A stretch of 64,000 nucleotides of DNA from Anoxybacteroides rupiense (GCF_014196195.1 NZ_JACIDF010000001.1:372001-436000), one strand, 5' to 3'; positions 8,139 through 17,676 are shown, counted from the first letter of the stretch. Numbers and translations: made by a program. The notes: generated by a model from the sequence alone, not told the origin.

Positions 8139-8384
8139 GTGTCTCTGTACTAATTTCACCATCATATTAGCAATCGCATGCTGTTCTTGCTCATCAGCTA
8201 CGCTCCATAAATCGGAAAGAAGGCGCTCTTCAGGATTTTTCGGATCGATTTGCTTCGCTAAATAATCGCCAATCTGATAAGCAACATCCGAAATCACTTC
8301 TTGACCAAGTCCTTGATGCTTTGCTTGCTCAAGGCGTTCGCCTAAGAAATCTTTCCATTGTTCGAAGTTATCGAGTACAGACAT
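8136..8384 (-). CDS. ymfJ: DUF3243 small protein (YmfJ)
   Basis: An 82-residue acidic, helical protein beginning MSVLDNFEQWKDFL, with the conserved QIGDYLAKQIDPKNPEERLL segment of DUF3243. No catalytic motif is visible and no function is established. AGGAGGAAACAA precedes the ATG at 8384. It is at the same place as B. subtilis ymfJ, between ymfI and ymfK. Confidence 0.9.
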   Translation of the reverse strand: MSVLDNFEQWKDFLGERLEQAKHQGLGQEVISDVAYQIGDYLAKQIDPKNPEERLLSDLWSVADEQEQHAIANMMVKLVQRH

Positions 8385-8452
8385 GTTTGTTTCCTCCTCC
8401 TATTCAGTTTCACCAATAGTTTATCTATTTGACGTAAAAATATACTTACGTG

Positions 8453-9169
8453 TTAGCAATACCATCCTCCATTTACACTAATCACTTGCCCTGTAATATA
8501 GGAGGCGTCTTCCGAGAGTAAAAAAGAAACGGTTTTCGCTACTTCACTTGGCATTCCAATTCTTCCAAGCGGAATTTCCTCTTCTAATTCCTTTATCTCT
8601 GTTTCGCTAAATGGCTCAAGCATGTCTGTACGAATCGCCCCTGGAGCAACAGCATTTACGCGAATGCCGCTTGGCGCCAATTCTTTTGCCAGCGCTTTAA
8701 CAAACGCGTTCTGTCCCCCTTTAACCATTGAATAAACCACTTCACACGAAGCACCTGTCAATCCCCATATGGATGAAATGATAATAATATTTCCATGTTT
8801 TTTCTTAATCATCGGCGAAAGCAATTTTTTCGTTAATAGAACAGGGCTTGTCACATGAAGCTGTACCATTCTTTGTACAAGCTCATCACTCATATCCGTT
8901 ATTAGCCCGTAGTAGCTGATACCGCAATTATGAATCATAACATCGAGCGGGCGGTCAATTTGAGCAAGTAGCGTCTGCACGCCATCCTGCCGAGAAAGAT
9001 CTGCTTGCACCGCAGCAGTATAAACGTTAGACAACTGCTGTTGCAGGGCTTGAACGTTTTCATAATGTCGGTGATAATGCAAAAAAAGCCCGTACCCTTT
9101 AGCAGCTAATTCTTGAGCAATACTCGCGCCAATGCCACCGCTCGCTCCCGTAATAAGTGCATATTTCAT
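8453..9169 (-). CDS. ymfI: Short-chain dehydrogenase/reductase, FabG-like (YmfI)
   Basis: A classical 238-residue SDR. The Rossmann cofactor motif TGASGGIG is near the N-terminus, NCG around residue 85, the catalytic Ser-Tyr-Lys set is present (SSIWG, YSMVKGG), and PGAIRTDM plus the C-terminal ITGQVISVNGGW follow. It resembles 3-oxoacyl-ACP reductases but the substrate is unknown. The ATG at 9169, with GGGGG six bases upstream, is preferred over the TTG one codon earlier. A strong hairpin separates it from ymfH. Confidence 0.9.
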   Translation of the reverse strand: MKYALITGASGGIGASIAQELAAKGYGLFLHYHRHYENVQALQQQLSNVYTAAVQADLSRQDGVQTLLAQIDRPLDVMIHNCGISYYGLITDMSDELVQRMVQLHVTSPVLLTKKLLSPMIKKKHGNIIIISSIWGLTGASCEVVYSMVKGGQNAFVKALAKELAPSGIRVNAVAPGAIRTDMLEPFSETEIKELEEEIPLGRIGMPSEVAKTVSFLLSEDASYITGQVISVNGGWYC

Positions 9170-9181
9170 CAAGATCCCCCT

Positions 9182-9217
9182 AAAAAAGCATCCTTTTGTG
9201 CAAAAGGATGCTTTTTT
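9182..9217 (-). terminator. Strong bidirectional-looking hairpin between ymfH and ymfI
   Basis: A 17-bp perfect inverted repeat (9182-9198 and 9201-9217) with T runs on both sides sits four bases after the ymfH stop. On the minus strand it should terminate the ymfF-ymfH transcript. Confidence 0.9.
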
Positions 9218-9220
9218 GCT

Positions 9221-10507
9221 TTATTCTTTCGGAACAACCTGGCAAACCGCCAACTGCTTCTGATGAAAGCATTCGTTAGCGACTTTCATTATATCATGAA
9301 TCGTCAATGACTCCAGTACCGGCACGACTTCAAATAGACTCATCTCATGAAAGGCATATCGCGTAAATTGGTTGGCGATATATTCTGGAGAGTTCAAAGA
9401 GCGTAGAAACGCGCCGATCTTTTTCTTTTTCACCCGTTCTAAATCCTCTTGCGCTAACGGCGAGTCCTGAAATGTTAAAATCACCTGCTTAATTTCCGTA
9501 GCTAATTTCTCAGGATCATTTGTATCACCGCCAATAACGGCAAAACCGAACTGTTCTTCCTCCGTATAGTCGTAAGCAAACGTTTCATCAATTAACCCTT
9601 GCTGGTATAATCGCTCATAATGCTGTGAGCTTTTTCCGAATAAATAATCAAGCAGGACATTCATCGCTAGCTCATGTTTTAATTTTTCCTTCCCTTTTTG
9701 CTTGACGGCTTTTGCCTTAATGCCGACCAAACATTTACTCGTTTGAACATGCATTGGAAGCACATGCTTTTCCTTGGCCACTTCCTCTGGTTCTTGATAG
9801 TGAAATCGTTGAATTTCAGATGCTTTTGGAAATGATTTTTTTGCTTGATTGCGACGAATTTGCTCCATCATCGCTTTCTCATCGACTGGTCCGGCAATAA
9901 ACAGCAGCATGTTGCTTGGATGGTAAAATGTTCCATAGCACTCATATAACAAGTCTTTTGTGATATCAGCAATTGATTCCACTGTTCCAGCAATATCGAT
10001 TTTGACCGGATGCTGCTGATACATGCTTTCAATCAATCCAAAATAGACACGCCAATCCGGATTATCGTCATACATGCGAATTTCTTGGCCGATAATTCCT
10101 TTTTCTTTTTCGACCGTTTGCTCAGAAAAATAAGGAGTTTGAACGAAATCCATCAGCGTTTCTAAATTTTTCTCAACATTTGCCGTGCTTGAAAATAAAT
10201 AAGCGGTTCTGGTAAACGATGTAAACGCATTGGCTGAAGCCCCTTGTTTACTGAATTGCTGAAACACATCGCCGTCTTCCTTCTCAAACAGCTTATGCTC
10301 AAGAAAGTGGGCGATCCCGTCCGGCACGCGCTTCATCTCTGTTGTGCCAAGCGGGACGAATTGATTATCCACTGATCCATATTTAGTCGTAAATGTTGCG
10401 TATGTTTTATTGAAGGATTTTTTTGGTAAAATGTATACATCTAAGCCATTGGGCATTTTTTCATAATAAAGCTGCTCCTGTAGCTGTTCATACACAATCT
10501 TTTCCAT
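9221..10507 (-). CDS. ymfH: M16-family zinc peptidase with intact HxxEH (YmfH)
   Basis: A 428-residue pitrilysin-family protein. The inverted zinc motif is intact at residues 67-71 (HFLEH), followed by the family block ASANAFTSFTRTAYLFS. The second half is the usual M16 repeat. It starts one base inside the ymfF stop (TAATG), so the two are translationally coupled and probably form a heterodimer in which YmfH supplies the active site. Substrates are unknown; family members process peptides and pheromones. AAAAGTAATG start at 10507. Confidence 0.93.
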   Translation of the reverse strand: MEKIVYEQLQEQLYYEKMPNGLDVYILPKKSFNKTYATFTTKYGSVDNQFVPLGTTEMKRVPDGIAHFLEHKLFEKEDGDVFQQFSKQGASANAFTSFTRTAYLFSSTANVEKNLETLMDFVQTPYFSEQTVEKEKGIIGQEIRMYDDNPDWRVYFGLIESMYQQHPVKIDIAGTVESIADITKDLLYECYGTFYHPSNMLLFIAGPVDEKAMMEQIRRNQAKKSFPKASEIQRFHYQEPEEVAKEKHVLPMHVQTSKCLVGIKAKAVKQKGKEKLKHELAMNVLLDYLFGKSSQHYERLYQQGLIDETFAYDYTEEEQFGFAVIGGDTNDPEKLATEIKQVILTFQDSPLAQEDLERVKKKKIGAFLRSLNSPEYIANQFTRYAFHEMSLFEVVPVLESLTIHDIMKVANECFHQKQLAVCQVVPKE

Positions 10508-11787
10508 TACTTTTCCCCCTCCATTCCGGTAAGGAAGTAAATCGTATCAAGCTCAATCTGATTAGCAACACGAACGATATCTTCGCGCTGTACCTTTTCG
10601 GTTCCAGAAAGCCACTCGTCAATAGGCCGTTTTCGTTCTGAAACCACGTTATGGTAGAGCACTTCTACCATCCCTCTTGGCGTATCAAGCGTCTCAAGCA
10701 GCTGGTTGCGAATGACCGCCTTTGTTTGCTCGATTTCGTTGTCGCTAAATTCCCCTTGCTTCATCGCGTTCATTTGCTCATGAATGATTTGCATCGCTTT
10801 TTCGTAATTGGCTGGCTCAATTCCTGACATCACCATCAAAAGCCCTTTATGACTCTCCAACCGAGAAGCAGCATAATAAGCAAGGCTCGCTTTTTCGCGA
10901 ACATTAATAAAGAGCTTGGAGTGCGAAAATCCCCCGAATATGCCGTTGAATACCTGTAAGGCATAGTAGTCATCATCGTCATACGTAATCTGGGTCCGAT
11001 AGCCGATGTTCAGTTTTCCTTGCTTGATATCCTGCTTTTCTACAACTTCATGGACATTTGCCACTTTTTTCGGCTCGACATGCGGTTTCTCAGCTGTTCT
11101 CGGAAGCTGTCCAGGAAGCTGAAGATGCTGTTGAACCGCTTCAAGCGCACTGGTTTCCTCAATGTCCCCGATAATGTATAGATCCACCTCATCTTCTTGT
11201 AACGCCTTTTTGTAATAAGTAAATAATGTGTCTGGCGTAATGGCCTCCACATCTTCGAGTTGGCCATGAGACGGCAACGCATACGGTTCATTTTTGCACA
11301 TTTCCTCCACTAGCCGCAAATTGGCATAGCGCATTTTATCATCATATGCAGATTGAATCCGCTGCTTTAACGCCCGTTTCTCTTGTTCAACAATCTGCGA
11401 AACAAAGCGCCCGTTTTCTAACGCTGGGTGCAGGATGATTTCACTTAAAAGTTGAATCGCCTTATTCAAGAGAGGAGAGGCGTCTTTTAAAAATTTTTCA
11501 TTCGCCACATCGAGCCGGATCGTGATAATATGAAATTCTCCTTTTTTTGTCAAATCGACATTGAGCATGGCTCCATATAGCTCATCTAAATAAGTTCTAA
11601 GCGTTTTCATGCTTGGATGCGTCTTTGTGCCGCTTTGCAGCACATATGGCAAAAGAGCGCGCAATGTTACCGTTTCTTTAGATAAAGGGGCTTTCATCTT
11701 CCAAACGAGCGTGCTTGTTTTATATTTATCCGTTTGAACGAAATGCGTGCGGAAGCCTTGAGTAGTGATCGTATTTTCACGGATCAA
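10507..11787 (-). CDS. ymfF: M16-family peptidase-like protein lacking HxxEH (YmfF)
   Basis: A 426-residue M16-fold protein with no HxxEH motif; the equivalent region reads YVLQSGTKTHPSMKTLRTYL. It is probably the non-catalytic partner of YmfH, a common arrangement in bacterial M16 pairs. Translation starts at TTG (11787) after a GAGGAGGAG site. Its predicted promoter is at 11851-11880. In B. subtilis, ymfD and ymfE precede ymfF; here the nup transporter genes do. Confidence 0.92.
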   Translation of the reverse strand: MIRENTITTQGFRTHFVQTDKYKTSTLVWKMKAPLSKETVTLRALLPYVLQSGTKTHPSMKTLRTYLDELYGAMLNVDLTKKGEFHIITIRLDVANEKFLKDASPLLNKAIQLLSEIILHPALENGRFVSQIVEQEKRALKQRIQSAYDDKMRYANLRLVEEMCKNEPYALPSHGQLEDVEAITPDTLFTYYKKALQEDEVDLYIIGDIEETSALEAVQQHLQLPGQLPRTAEKPHVEPKKVANVHEVVEKQDIKQGKLNIGYRTQITYDDDDYYALQVFNGIFGGFSHSKLFINVREKASLAYYAASRLESHKGLLMVMSGIEPANYEKAMQIIHEQMNAMKQGEFSDNEIEQTKAVIRNQLLETLDTPRGMVEVLYHNVVSERKRPIDEWLSGTEKVQREDIVRVANQIELDTIYFLTGMEGEK

Positions 11788-11850
11788 AAAAACTCCTCCT
11801 CTTCATTTGTATTTTTTGCGAATCATTCTAGCTTATTTTTCCTTATCACC

Positions 11851-11880
11851 AATATACATTTTTGCCAAAATAAAATGCAA
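11851..11880 (-). promoter_or_regulatory. Predicted promoter of ymfF-ymfH
   Basis: TTGCAT (11875-11880), an 18-nt spacer and TATATT (11851-11856) on the minus strand, placed between the nup terminator and ymfF. Confidence 0.5.
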
Positions 11881-11890
11881 ATAACAAACA

Positions 11891-11922
11891 AAAAAAGAAC
11901 TCGATCGAATCAATCGAGTTCT
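11891..11922 (-). terminator. rho-independent terminator of nupNOPQ
   Basis: AGAACTCGAT (11896-11905) pairs with ATCGAGTTCT (11913-11922) with a T run on the minus strand, eleven bases after the nupQ stop. Confidence 0.9.
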
Positions 11923-11933
11923 TCTAAATAGGA

Positions 11934-12893
11934 TTATCGCTTCCCTTTTACATACGGTGTGCCGAGCGCTTTTGGAGCATCGGCGCGGCCGATAAATCCC
12001 GTTAAAGCTAAAATAGTTAATACATATGGGGCAATGAGCAAATAAACCGTTGGCACGTTCTTTAAGAACGGGATGGTTTGTCCCACAATACTTAAGCTTT
12101 GGGCCAAGCCGAAAAACAACGCAGCCCCCATCGCACCAAGCGGATGCCACTTACCAAAAATCATCGCGGCAAGCGCCATAAAACCGTGTCCAGAAATGGT
12201 GGCATGGCTAAAATCACGGGAAATAATTGTCGCATAGACGGCACCGCCAAGTCCGCCGAGCGCACCGCTGATCATGACGGCAATATAACGCATTTTCGCG
12301 ACGTTGATTCCCATTGTATCTGCTGCCATTGGGTGTTCGCCGACAGAGCGAAGGCGAAGGCCAAACGGTGTTTTAAATAAAATATACCAGACAACAAAAG
12401 CGAGGACGATTGCGATATAGGACGGAATATATCCGTTTGAGAAAAATAACGGGCCAATAATCGGAATATGGCTTAACACGGGAATATCAATTTTATCAAA
12501 TCCCACTTGAATTTGGTCGGTTTGACCTTTCCCGTATATTTTTTTTACTAAAAACAAAGATAAGCCCACTGCCAAAAAGTTAATCGCCACACCGCTCACG
12601 ACTTGGTCAGCACGAAACGTAATGGATGCGACAGCGTGAAGCAACGAAAAGATGGCACCCACAATCATCGCTACAATAAGCGCCAGCCAAGGAGTAAGCT
12701 CGCCGAACGAATCGGCAAAGGTCAAGTTGAAGACAATCCCCGTAAATGCTCCAATTACCATCAAGCCTTCCAATCCGATATTAACAACACCGGAACGTTC
12801 GCTGAATACACCGCCAAGCGCAGTGAAAATAAGTGGAGCGGCAAAGAAAAGCGCCGAAGGAATAATAATTTGTAACATTTCGTAAACGCCCAC
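11934..12893 (-). CDS. nupQ: Nucleoside ABC transporter, permease NupQ
   Basis: A 319-residue permease of the branched-chain amino acid/ribose/BmpA-linked type (BPD_transp_2). It has about nine hydrophobic segments and the family blocks GVFSERSGVVNIGLEG, RAVGEHPMAADTMGI-like sequence and SGALGGLGGA. With NupP it forms the membrane channel of a purine nucleoside importer; the B. subtilis orthologue imports guanosine. GTG (12893) follows the nupP stop directly and uses the GGAGG inside the end of nupP, so it is coupled. A terminator follows. Confidence 0.93.
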   Translation of the reverse strand: MGVYEMLQIIIPSALFFAAPLIFTALGGVFSERSGVVNIGLEGLMVIGAFTGIVFNLTFADSFGELTPWLALIVAMIVGAIFSLLHAVASITFRADQVVSGVAINFLAVGLSLFLVKKIYGKGQTDQIQVGFDKIDIPVLSHIPIIGPLFFSNGYIPSYIAIVLAFVVWYILFKTPFGLRLRSVGEHPMAADTMGINVAKMRYIAVMISGALGGLGGAVYATIISRDFSHATISGHGFMALAAMIFGKWHPLGAMGAALFFGLAQSLSIVGQTIPFLKNVPTVYLLIAPYVLTILALTGFIGRADAPKALGTPYVKGKR

Positions 12894-13940
12894 TTATTTT
12901 CCCTCCTTTTTAAAACGAGATAATAATAGACGAATAAGATAGCTAGATGCTACGAAGAAAATAATTAACGCGATGACAATATCGACAAGCTCTGTAGGTA
13001 CATCCGCACTTGACGGCATTTCGAGCGCTCCTACCTTCAGTGCCCCAAATAAAAGCGCAGATAAAATAATTCCGAACGCGTTATTGCTTCCAATTAACGC
13101 AACCGCGATCCCATCGAAACCGATGCCGGTAAAGCCTGCTTTTACAGAGATATTTCCGAACGTGCCGAGCCCTTCCATCGCTCCAGCAACTCCGGCAAAC
13201 GCACCGGAAATGACCATTGATAAAATAATGTTGCGCGGAACATTCATTCCTGCGTATTGAGAAGCATGCTGGTTAAAGCCGACAGCACGCAATTCATATC
13301 CTTTTGCTGTTTTTTCAAGCAAAAACCACATGATAATTGCACCGATTAAGGAAATAATAATTCCATAGTGCAACGTTGAATAATCAGTAATGGATTGAAG
13401 AAATTCTGATTGCAATGATGCCGATGGATGAACGGTCTCTGATTTAAATCCTTTATCAGAAAGCACAGAACGAATAATGGCATTCGTTACATGCAAAGCG
13501 ATATAGTTCATCATAATCGTGATAATGACTTCATGCACTTTAAAACGTGCCTTTAAAAACCCGGGGATGAACGCCCATAGCGCTCCCGCCGCTGCCGCTG
13601 CCAAAATTGCCAGCGGTAAATGAATCACTTTTGGCAAATCGAGCGAAACCCCTACCCATACTGAAGCAAGCCAGCCAACAATCAGTTGTCCCTCTACTCC
13701 AATATTAAAAAGTCCTGTGCGGAAAGCAAAGGCTACCGCTAAACCTGCAAGGATATAAGGGGTGGTTTGACGAATCGTTTCCCCAATATAATAGCTGTCG
13801 CCAAACGATCCATATAAAAGGGCTGAATATCCCGCAATAGGATTATACCCGCTTACAAGCATGACAATGGATCCGGCGATCACTCCAAGCAATACAGCAA
13901 ATACTGGAATAAGAAATTTCGTTAGACGACTTGAATTCAT
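12894..13940 (-). CDS. nupP: Nucleoside ABC transporter, permease NupP
   Basis: A 348-residue membrane permease partner of NupQ, with an N-terminal hydrophobic anchor, FRTGLFNIGVEGQL (the conserved permease block) and SGAFAGVAGAMEG. Around eight further membrane segments are visible. The ATG at 13940 overlaps the nupO stop by four bases (ATGA), and AGGTG lies upstream. It functions as one half of the heterodimeric pore. Confidence 0.93.
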   Translation of the reverse strand: MNSSRLTKFLIPVFAVLLGVIAGSIVMLVSGYNPIAGYSALLYGSFGDSYYIGETIRQTTPYILAGLAVAFAFRTGLFNIGVEGQLIVGWLASVWVGVSLDLPKVIHLPLAILAAAAAGALWAFIPGFLKARFKVHEVIITIMMNYIALHVTNAIIRSVLSDKGFKSETVHPSASLQSEFLQSITDYSTLHYGIIISLIGAIIMWFLLEKTAKGYELRAVGFNQHASQYAGMNVPRNIILSMVISGAFAGVAGAMEGLGTFGNISVKAGFTGIGFDGIAVALIGSNNAFGIILSALLFGALKVGALEMPSSADVPTELVDIVIALIIFFVASSYLIRLLLSRFKKEGK

Positions 13941-15466
13941 GAAGAAACACCTGCTTCCTTCTGTTTACTGCCTGCCATTAGCAAACCGAGCTCTTGCTCT
14001 GTCGTTTCCTTCGGATCGACAATGGCAACGATTTTTCCTTCGTAAATCACAGCAATGCGATCACTGACATTCATGACTTCATCTAATTCAAAAGAAACAA
14101 GCAGCACCGCTTTCCCTTGATCCCGTTGCTCAATCAAGCGTTTATGAATAAACTCAATCGCTCCGACATCCAGTCCGCGTGTTGGTTGTGCAGCAATCAA
14201 CAGCTCCGGATTGCGATCCACTTCGCGGCCGATGATAGCCTTTTGCTGGTTACCGCCAGATAAAGCGCGAGCTGGCGTATATTCGTCTGGTGTACGCACA
14301 TCGAACTCGGCAATCAATTGGCGTGCTTTGTCATAAATCGCCTTAAAGTTTAAGACACCATTCTTGGAATACGGTTTTTTGTAATAGGTTTGCAATACCA
14401 TATTTTCGCCAATCGGAAAATCAAGAACGAGCCCATGCTTATGCCGGTCTTGTGGAATATGTCCTACCCCAGCTTCTGTAATTTTACGCGGGGAAAGATT
14501 GAAAATATCTTGTCCATTTAAAAGAATGGATCCGGATTCCGCTTTCAGAAGACCTGTAATGGCTTCGATGAGCTCGGTTTGTCCATTGCCATCCACTCCG
14601 GCAATGCCGACAATTTCCCCCGCACGAACAGTTAAATTCAAATGGTCAACGACGGTGACTCCCCGAGCATCTTTTACGACTAGATCCTTGATTTCTAGCA
14701 CTTCTTTGCTAGGCTGTGCCGGTTTTTTATCGGTTTTAAACTGCACTTCACGGCCTACCATCAGCGCGGCGAGTTCATTTGGATTCGTATCGGCAACATT
14801 GAGTGTATCAATGCCTTTTCCGCGGCGAATGACCGTCACGCGATCGCATACTTCCATAATTTCTTTTAATTTGTGCGTGATTAAAATAATCGATTTCCCT
14901 TCGCGGACGAGTGCTTTCATAATTTGAATGAGCTCTTGAATTTCCTGCGGTGTTAAAACAGCAGTCGGTTCGTCAAAAATAAGAATTTCCGCACCGCGAT
15001 ATAACGTTTTTAAAATTTCTACGCGCTGCTGCATTCCGACAGAAATATCAGCGATTTTCGCCGTTGGATCAACCGCTAATCCATAGCGTTCCGACAGCTC
15101 GCGCACTTGCTGCTCCGCATGCTTGATATCAATTTTTCCACCCTTTGTCGGTTCGCTTCCTAGAATAATATTTTCTGTTACCGTAAATGTATCGACAAGC
15201 ATAAAATGCTGATGCACCATTCCGATGCCAAGATCGTTAGCGACATTTGGATTCGCGATTTTAACAGATTGCCCCTTTACTCGGATTTCTCCGCCGTCTG
15301 GCTGATACAGCCCAAACAGCACGTTCATCAGCGTCGATTTTCCAGCGCCGTTTTCTCCAAGCAAAGCATGGATTTCGCCTTTTTTTAATTGGAGAGTAAT
15401 ATTGTCGTTAGCGACGAAGTTTCCAAATACCTTTCGGATATTTAACATTTCAATTACGTATTCCAA
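13937..15466 (-). CDS. nupO: Nucleoside ABC transporter, double ATPase NupO
   Basis: A 509-residue fused ATPase with two ABC domains, as in sugar and nucleoside importers (RbsA/YufO type). The first has Walker A GENGAGKST and the switch region ILIFDEPTAVLTPQE. The second has GVDGNGQTE, a degenerate Walker A, and ALSGGNQQKAIIGRE. It drives import by the NupPQ channel. The start is TTG at 15466 with GAGGAG eight bases upstream; an ATG six codons later is a fallback. Long inverted repeats lie between it and nupN. Confidence 0.92.
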   Translation of the reverse strand: MEYVIEMLNIRKVFGNFVANDNITLQLKKGEIHALLGENGAGKSTLMNVLFGLYQPDGGEIRVKGQSVKIANPNVANDLGIGMVHQHFMLVDTFTVTENIILGSEPTKGGKIDIKHAEQQVRELSERYGLAVDPTAKIADISVGMQQRVEILKTLYRGAEILIFDEPTAVLTPQEIQELIQIMKALVREGKSIILITHKLKEIMEVCDRVTVIRRGKGIDTLNVADTNPNELAALMVGREVQFKTDKKPAQPSKEVLEIKDLVVKDARGVTVVDHLNLTVRAGEIVGIAGVDGNGQTELIEAITGLLKAESGSILLNGQDIFNLSPRKITEAGVGHIPQDRHKHGLVLDFPIGENMVLQTYYKKPYSKNGVLNFKAIYDKARQLIAEFDVRTPDEYTPARALSGGNQQKAIIGREVDRNPELLIAAQPTRGLDVGAIEFIHKRLIEQRDQGKAVLLVSFELDEVMNVSDRIAVIYEGKIVAIVDPKETTEQELGLLMAGSKQKEAGVSS

Positions 15467-15496
15467 ACAAATTCACTCCTCTTAAATGAGCATGTT

Positions 15497-15554
15497 AAAA
15501 TCATTAAATAAAAAGCTACAAATTTGTGTTTGTAACTTTTTATTTAATGATTTT
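15497..15554 (-). repeat. Long inverted repeat between nupN and nupO
   Basis: Arms of 26 bp (15497-15522 and 15529-15554) with one mismatch and a 6-nt loop. It is AT-rich without a clean T run and lies just downstream of the nupN terminator hairpin. It may protect mRNA ends or modulate readthrough, setting a binding-protein excess over the membrane components. Confidence 0.8.
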
Positions 15555-15562
15555 GGGCGAAT

Positions 15563-15590
15563 AAAAAGGCTAGTAAGCACTAGCCTTTTT
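15563..15590 (-). terminator. Terminator/attenuator after nupN
   Basis: AAAAAGGCTAG (15563-15573) pairs with CTAGCCTTTTT (15580-15590), loop TAAGCA. T-rich flank on the minus strand. Partial readthrough into nupOPQ is likely because these genes show no clear promoter of their own. Confidence 0.85.
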
Positions 15591-15605
15591 ATTCAATTTA
15601 ACCCC

Positions 15606-16691
15606 TTATTTTAAGCTTGCTTCAAATTTTTTGTATTCGTCGCGAGTAGACGGCACTTTAACTTCGCCATTAATGATTTTTTGCTTCCATTCATCAACGG
15701 CCTTTAACACTTCCGGCTTGATGTTATCTTGAGTTGGCGCGATTCCTACCCCATTTTCAGGCAAACCATACTCAAGCGTTTTGCCGCCTGGGAATTGGCC
15801 TTCTTTCGCTTTTTTCGCTACATCGTATACCGCAACATCAACGCGCTTAACCATCGATGTCAATGTCACATTGTACGTTTTTCCGCCTACTGTGACTTCA
15901 CCTTCTGGAGCCTGGTCTTTGTCAACGCCGATGACCCAAAGCTCACGGTTTGGATCTTTTGTTTTTAAGTCTTTTGCTTCAGAGAAGACACCATTACCTG
16001 TTGCGCCTGCTGCGTGGTAAATGACGTCAATGCCAGAAGCATACATGCTAGATGCGATCGCTTTTCCTTTATCCGCTTGGTCAAATGCTCCAGCGTATTG
16101 CACTTCTACCTTCGCATTTGGGTTTACAGACTTGACGCCTGCAAGGAATCCGCTTTCAAACTTCTCAATTAATGGGATTTCCATACCACCAACAAAACCG
16201 ATTTTATTGGTTTTTGTTGTCAATCCAGCGACAACTCCTACAAGGAACGATCCTTCATGCTCTTTGAAGGTAATGCTCGCTACATTTGGCTTGTCCACTG
16301 TGCTGTCTACGATCGCAAAATGATTTTTTGGCTTTTGCTCAGCGATTTTCGTAATCGCATCTGTCATTAAATAACCAATTCCATAGATTAAATCGTAGTC
16401 GCTTCTAACAAGCTTGTTTAAATTTGTGGCATAGTCGGTATCGCTTTGCGATTGCAAATAATCGTAACCATCCTTGCCTTTTTTCATGCCATTTTCTTCA
16501 CCAAATTTTTGCAATCCTTCCCAAGCAGATTGGTTAAACGATTTGTCGTCAATTCCGCCGACATCCGTTACCATTGCTACTGTAAAGCTGTCTTTCTTTT
16601 CTCCTGCGTTCTCATCGTTTCCACAGCCGCTAAGCAGCGTGCCGGCCGCAAGGACAAGAGAAAGAGCAAGACCCATGCGTTTTTTCTTCAT
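15606..16691 (-). CDS. nupN: BMP-family nucleoside-binding lipoprotein NupN
   Basis: A 361-residue extracytoplasmic binding protein. It has a lipoprotein signal peptide with the lipobox LSGC (Cys near residue 22) and then the Bmp/Med family core ([20 protein letters not shown], and [15 protein letters not shown] further on). It delivers nucleosides to NupOPQ. The ATG at 16691 with GGGGG eight bases upstream is preferred to the GTG one codon earlier. It is followed by a terminator hairpin and a long inverted repeat before nupO. Confidence 0.94.
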   Translation of the reverse strand: MKKKRMGLALSLVLAAGTLLSGCGNDENAGEKKDSFTVAMVTDVGGIDDKSFNQSAWEGLQKFGEENGMKKGKDGYDYLQSQSDTDYATNLNKLVRSDYDLIYGIGYLMTDAITKIAEQKPKNHFAIVDSTVDKPNVASITFKEHEGSFLVGVVAGLTTKTNKIGFVGGMEIPLIEKFESGFLAGVKSVNPNAKVEVQYAGAFDQADKGKAIASSMYASGIDVIYHAAGATGNGVFSEAKDLKTKDPNRELWVIGVDKDQAPEGEVTVGGKTYNVTLTSMVKRVDVAVYDVAKKAKEGQFPGGKTLEYGLPENGVGIAPTQDNIKPEVLKAVDEWKQKIINGEVKVPSTRDEYKKFEASLK

Positions 16692-16742
16692 CACTTTTAC
16701 CCCCTAGTAAAAATAGTAACTAAAACCCCTTTATATTATCCA

Positions 16743-16761
16743 ATAGATGTCGATGTTCTAT
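16743..16761. promoter_or_regulatory. Imperfect inverted repeat in the nupN promoter region (possible operator)
   Basis: ATAGA-N9-TCTAT lies upstream of a TAATAT -10-like box on the minus strand, between the GntR regulator and nupN. It could be the GntR operator but the assignment is only positional. Confidence 0.3.
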
Positions 16762-16779
16762 GTATGAAATGTCACCCCC

Positions 16780-17511
16780 TTAAAAATGAACCCGTTTTCG
16801 CAGCACATGAAAGCTGAATTTATCAGATTTGAAATAGTTAATGGAATACAAAATGGGTTCATCGTTTTTATCAAAATGCATTTGCTTTAAAACAAGCAAA
16901 GCTGTTTCCGGATCGCATTGCAACGTTGGCGACACCTTTTCATGATAACCGACCGGTTCAATATGCGCTACCGCATAGGCAATATCATGATTCGTTTGAC
17001 TTTGTAAATTTTCAAACAATGATTCGTGTTCGTAAGAAATTCCCTTCGGCAAGTATTTACAAGGAATTTTGTCAACACAGTACACGACTGGCTCACCGTC
17101 AGCTGTCCGTACCCGTTCCACAAGCAAAATTTCTTCAGAAGGCGAACATTGAAACCGACGTACATCTTCCTCTGTCGGACTTTGAACAGAAGAGGAAAGA
17201 AAAATCGTGCCCGGTTTTCGGCCGGCTTGTTTAATCATATCCGTTACACTGCTTAGCTGTTCAATGCCGGAGGTGAACATCGGCTTTGCATTCACAAATG
17301 TGCCGACTCCGTGTCTGCGGATAATGACGTTTTCTTCCTCTAAAATTCGAAGCGCTTCACGCAATGTAGCTCGGCTAACTCCGAGCTGCTTCGACAGCTC
17401 AAACTCTGATGGGAGCTTTTGCTTTTCCTTGTAAACGCCTGTTTCAATATCTTGTTTGATACGATCAATGACTTGCAAATATAGATGGCGATTATCAGAT
17501 TTAATCGACAT
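16780..17511 (-). CDS. ymfC: GntR/HutC-family regulator (YmfC position; likely regulator of nup genes)
   Basis: A 243-residue transcription factor with an N-terminal winged helix (about 5-70; [23 protein letters not shown]) and a C-terminal UTRA effector domain (about 90-240; [14 protein letters not shown]). It sits between spoIIIE and the nucleoside transporter genes. In B. subtilis ymfC is also next to spoIIIE, while nupNOPQ lies elsewhere. Direct adjacency here suggests it controls nupNOPQ, possibly in response to a nucleoside-related ligand; that is inference. The ATG at 17511 is preceded by GTGGAGG. Confidence 0.88.
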   Translation of the reverse strand: MSIKSDNRHLYLQVIDRIKQDIETGVYKEKQKLPSEFELSKQLGVSRATLREALRILEEENVIIRRHGVGTFVNAKPMFTSGIEQLSSVTDMIKQAGRKPGTIFLSSSVQSPTEEDVRRFQCSPSEEILLVERVRTADGEPVVYCVDKIPCKYLPKGISYEHESLFENLQSQTNHDIAYAVAHIEPVGYHEKVSPTLQCDPETALLVLKQMHFDKNDEPILYSINYFKSDKFSFHVLRKRVHF

Positions 17512-17543
17512 TCGAAAAGCCTCCACTCAATAGTTTGCAGATA

Positions 17544-17555
17544 TCAGACCTCTGA
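17544..17555. promoter_or_regulatory. Palindrome in the GntR gene leader (possible autoregulatory operator)
   Basis: TCAGACCTCTGA, an inverted repeat TCAGA-N2-TCTGA, lies between the predicted promoter and the ribosome binding site of the GntR gene, where an autorepressor would act. Confidence 0.3.
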
Positions 17556-17583
17556 CGTAAGACAAATTAACCTAATCGACATT

Positions 17584-17612
17584 ACTATAACACTTTTTCG
17601 CTCATAAATAAA
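17584..17612 (-). promoter_or_regulatory. Predicted promoter of the GntR regulator gene
   Basis: An extended -10 TGTTATAGT (core 17584-17589) with a weak TTTATT -35 (17607-17612) at 17-nt spacing on the minus strand. Confidence 0.5.
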
Positions 17613-17676
17613 TAGGGAATAAAAATTTTGTCGAAAAAAGCAAATATCATTAACGTAAGCGTTTTCAATATGACAT

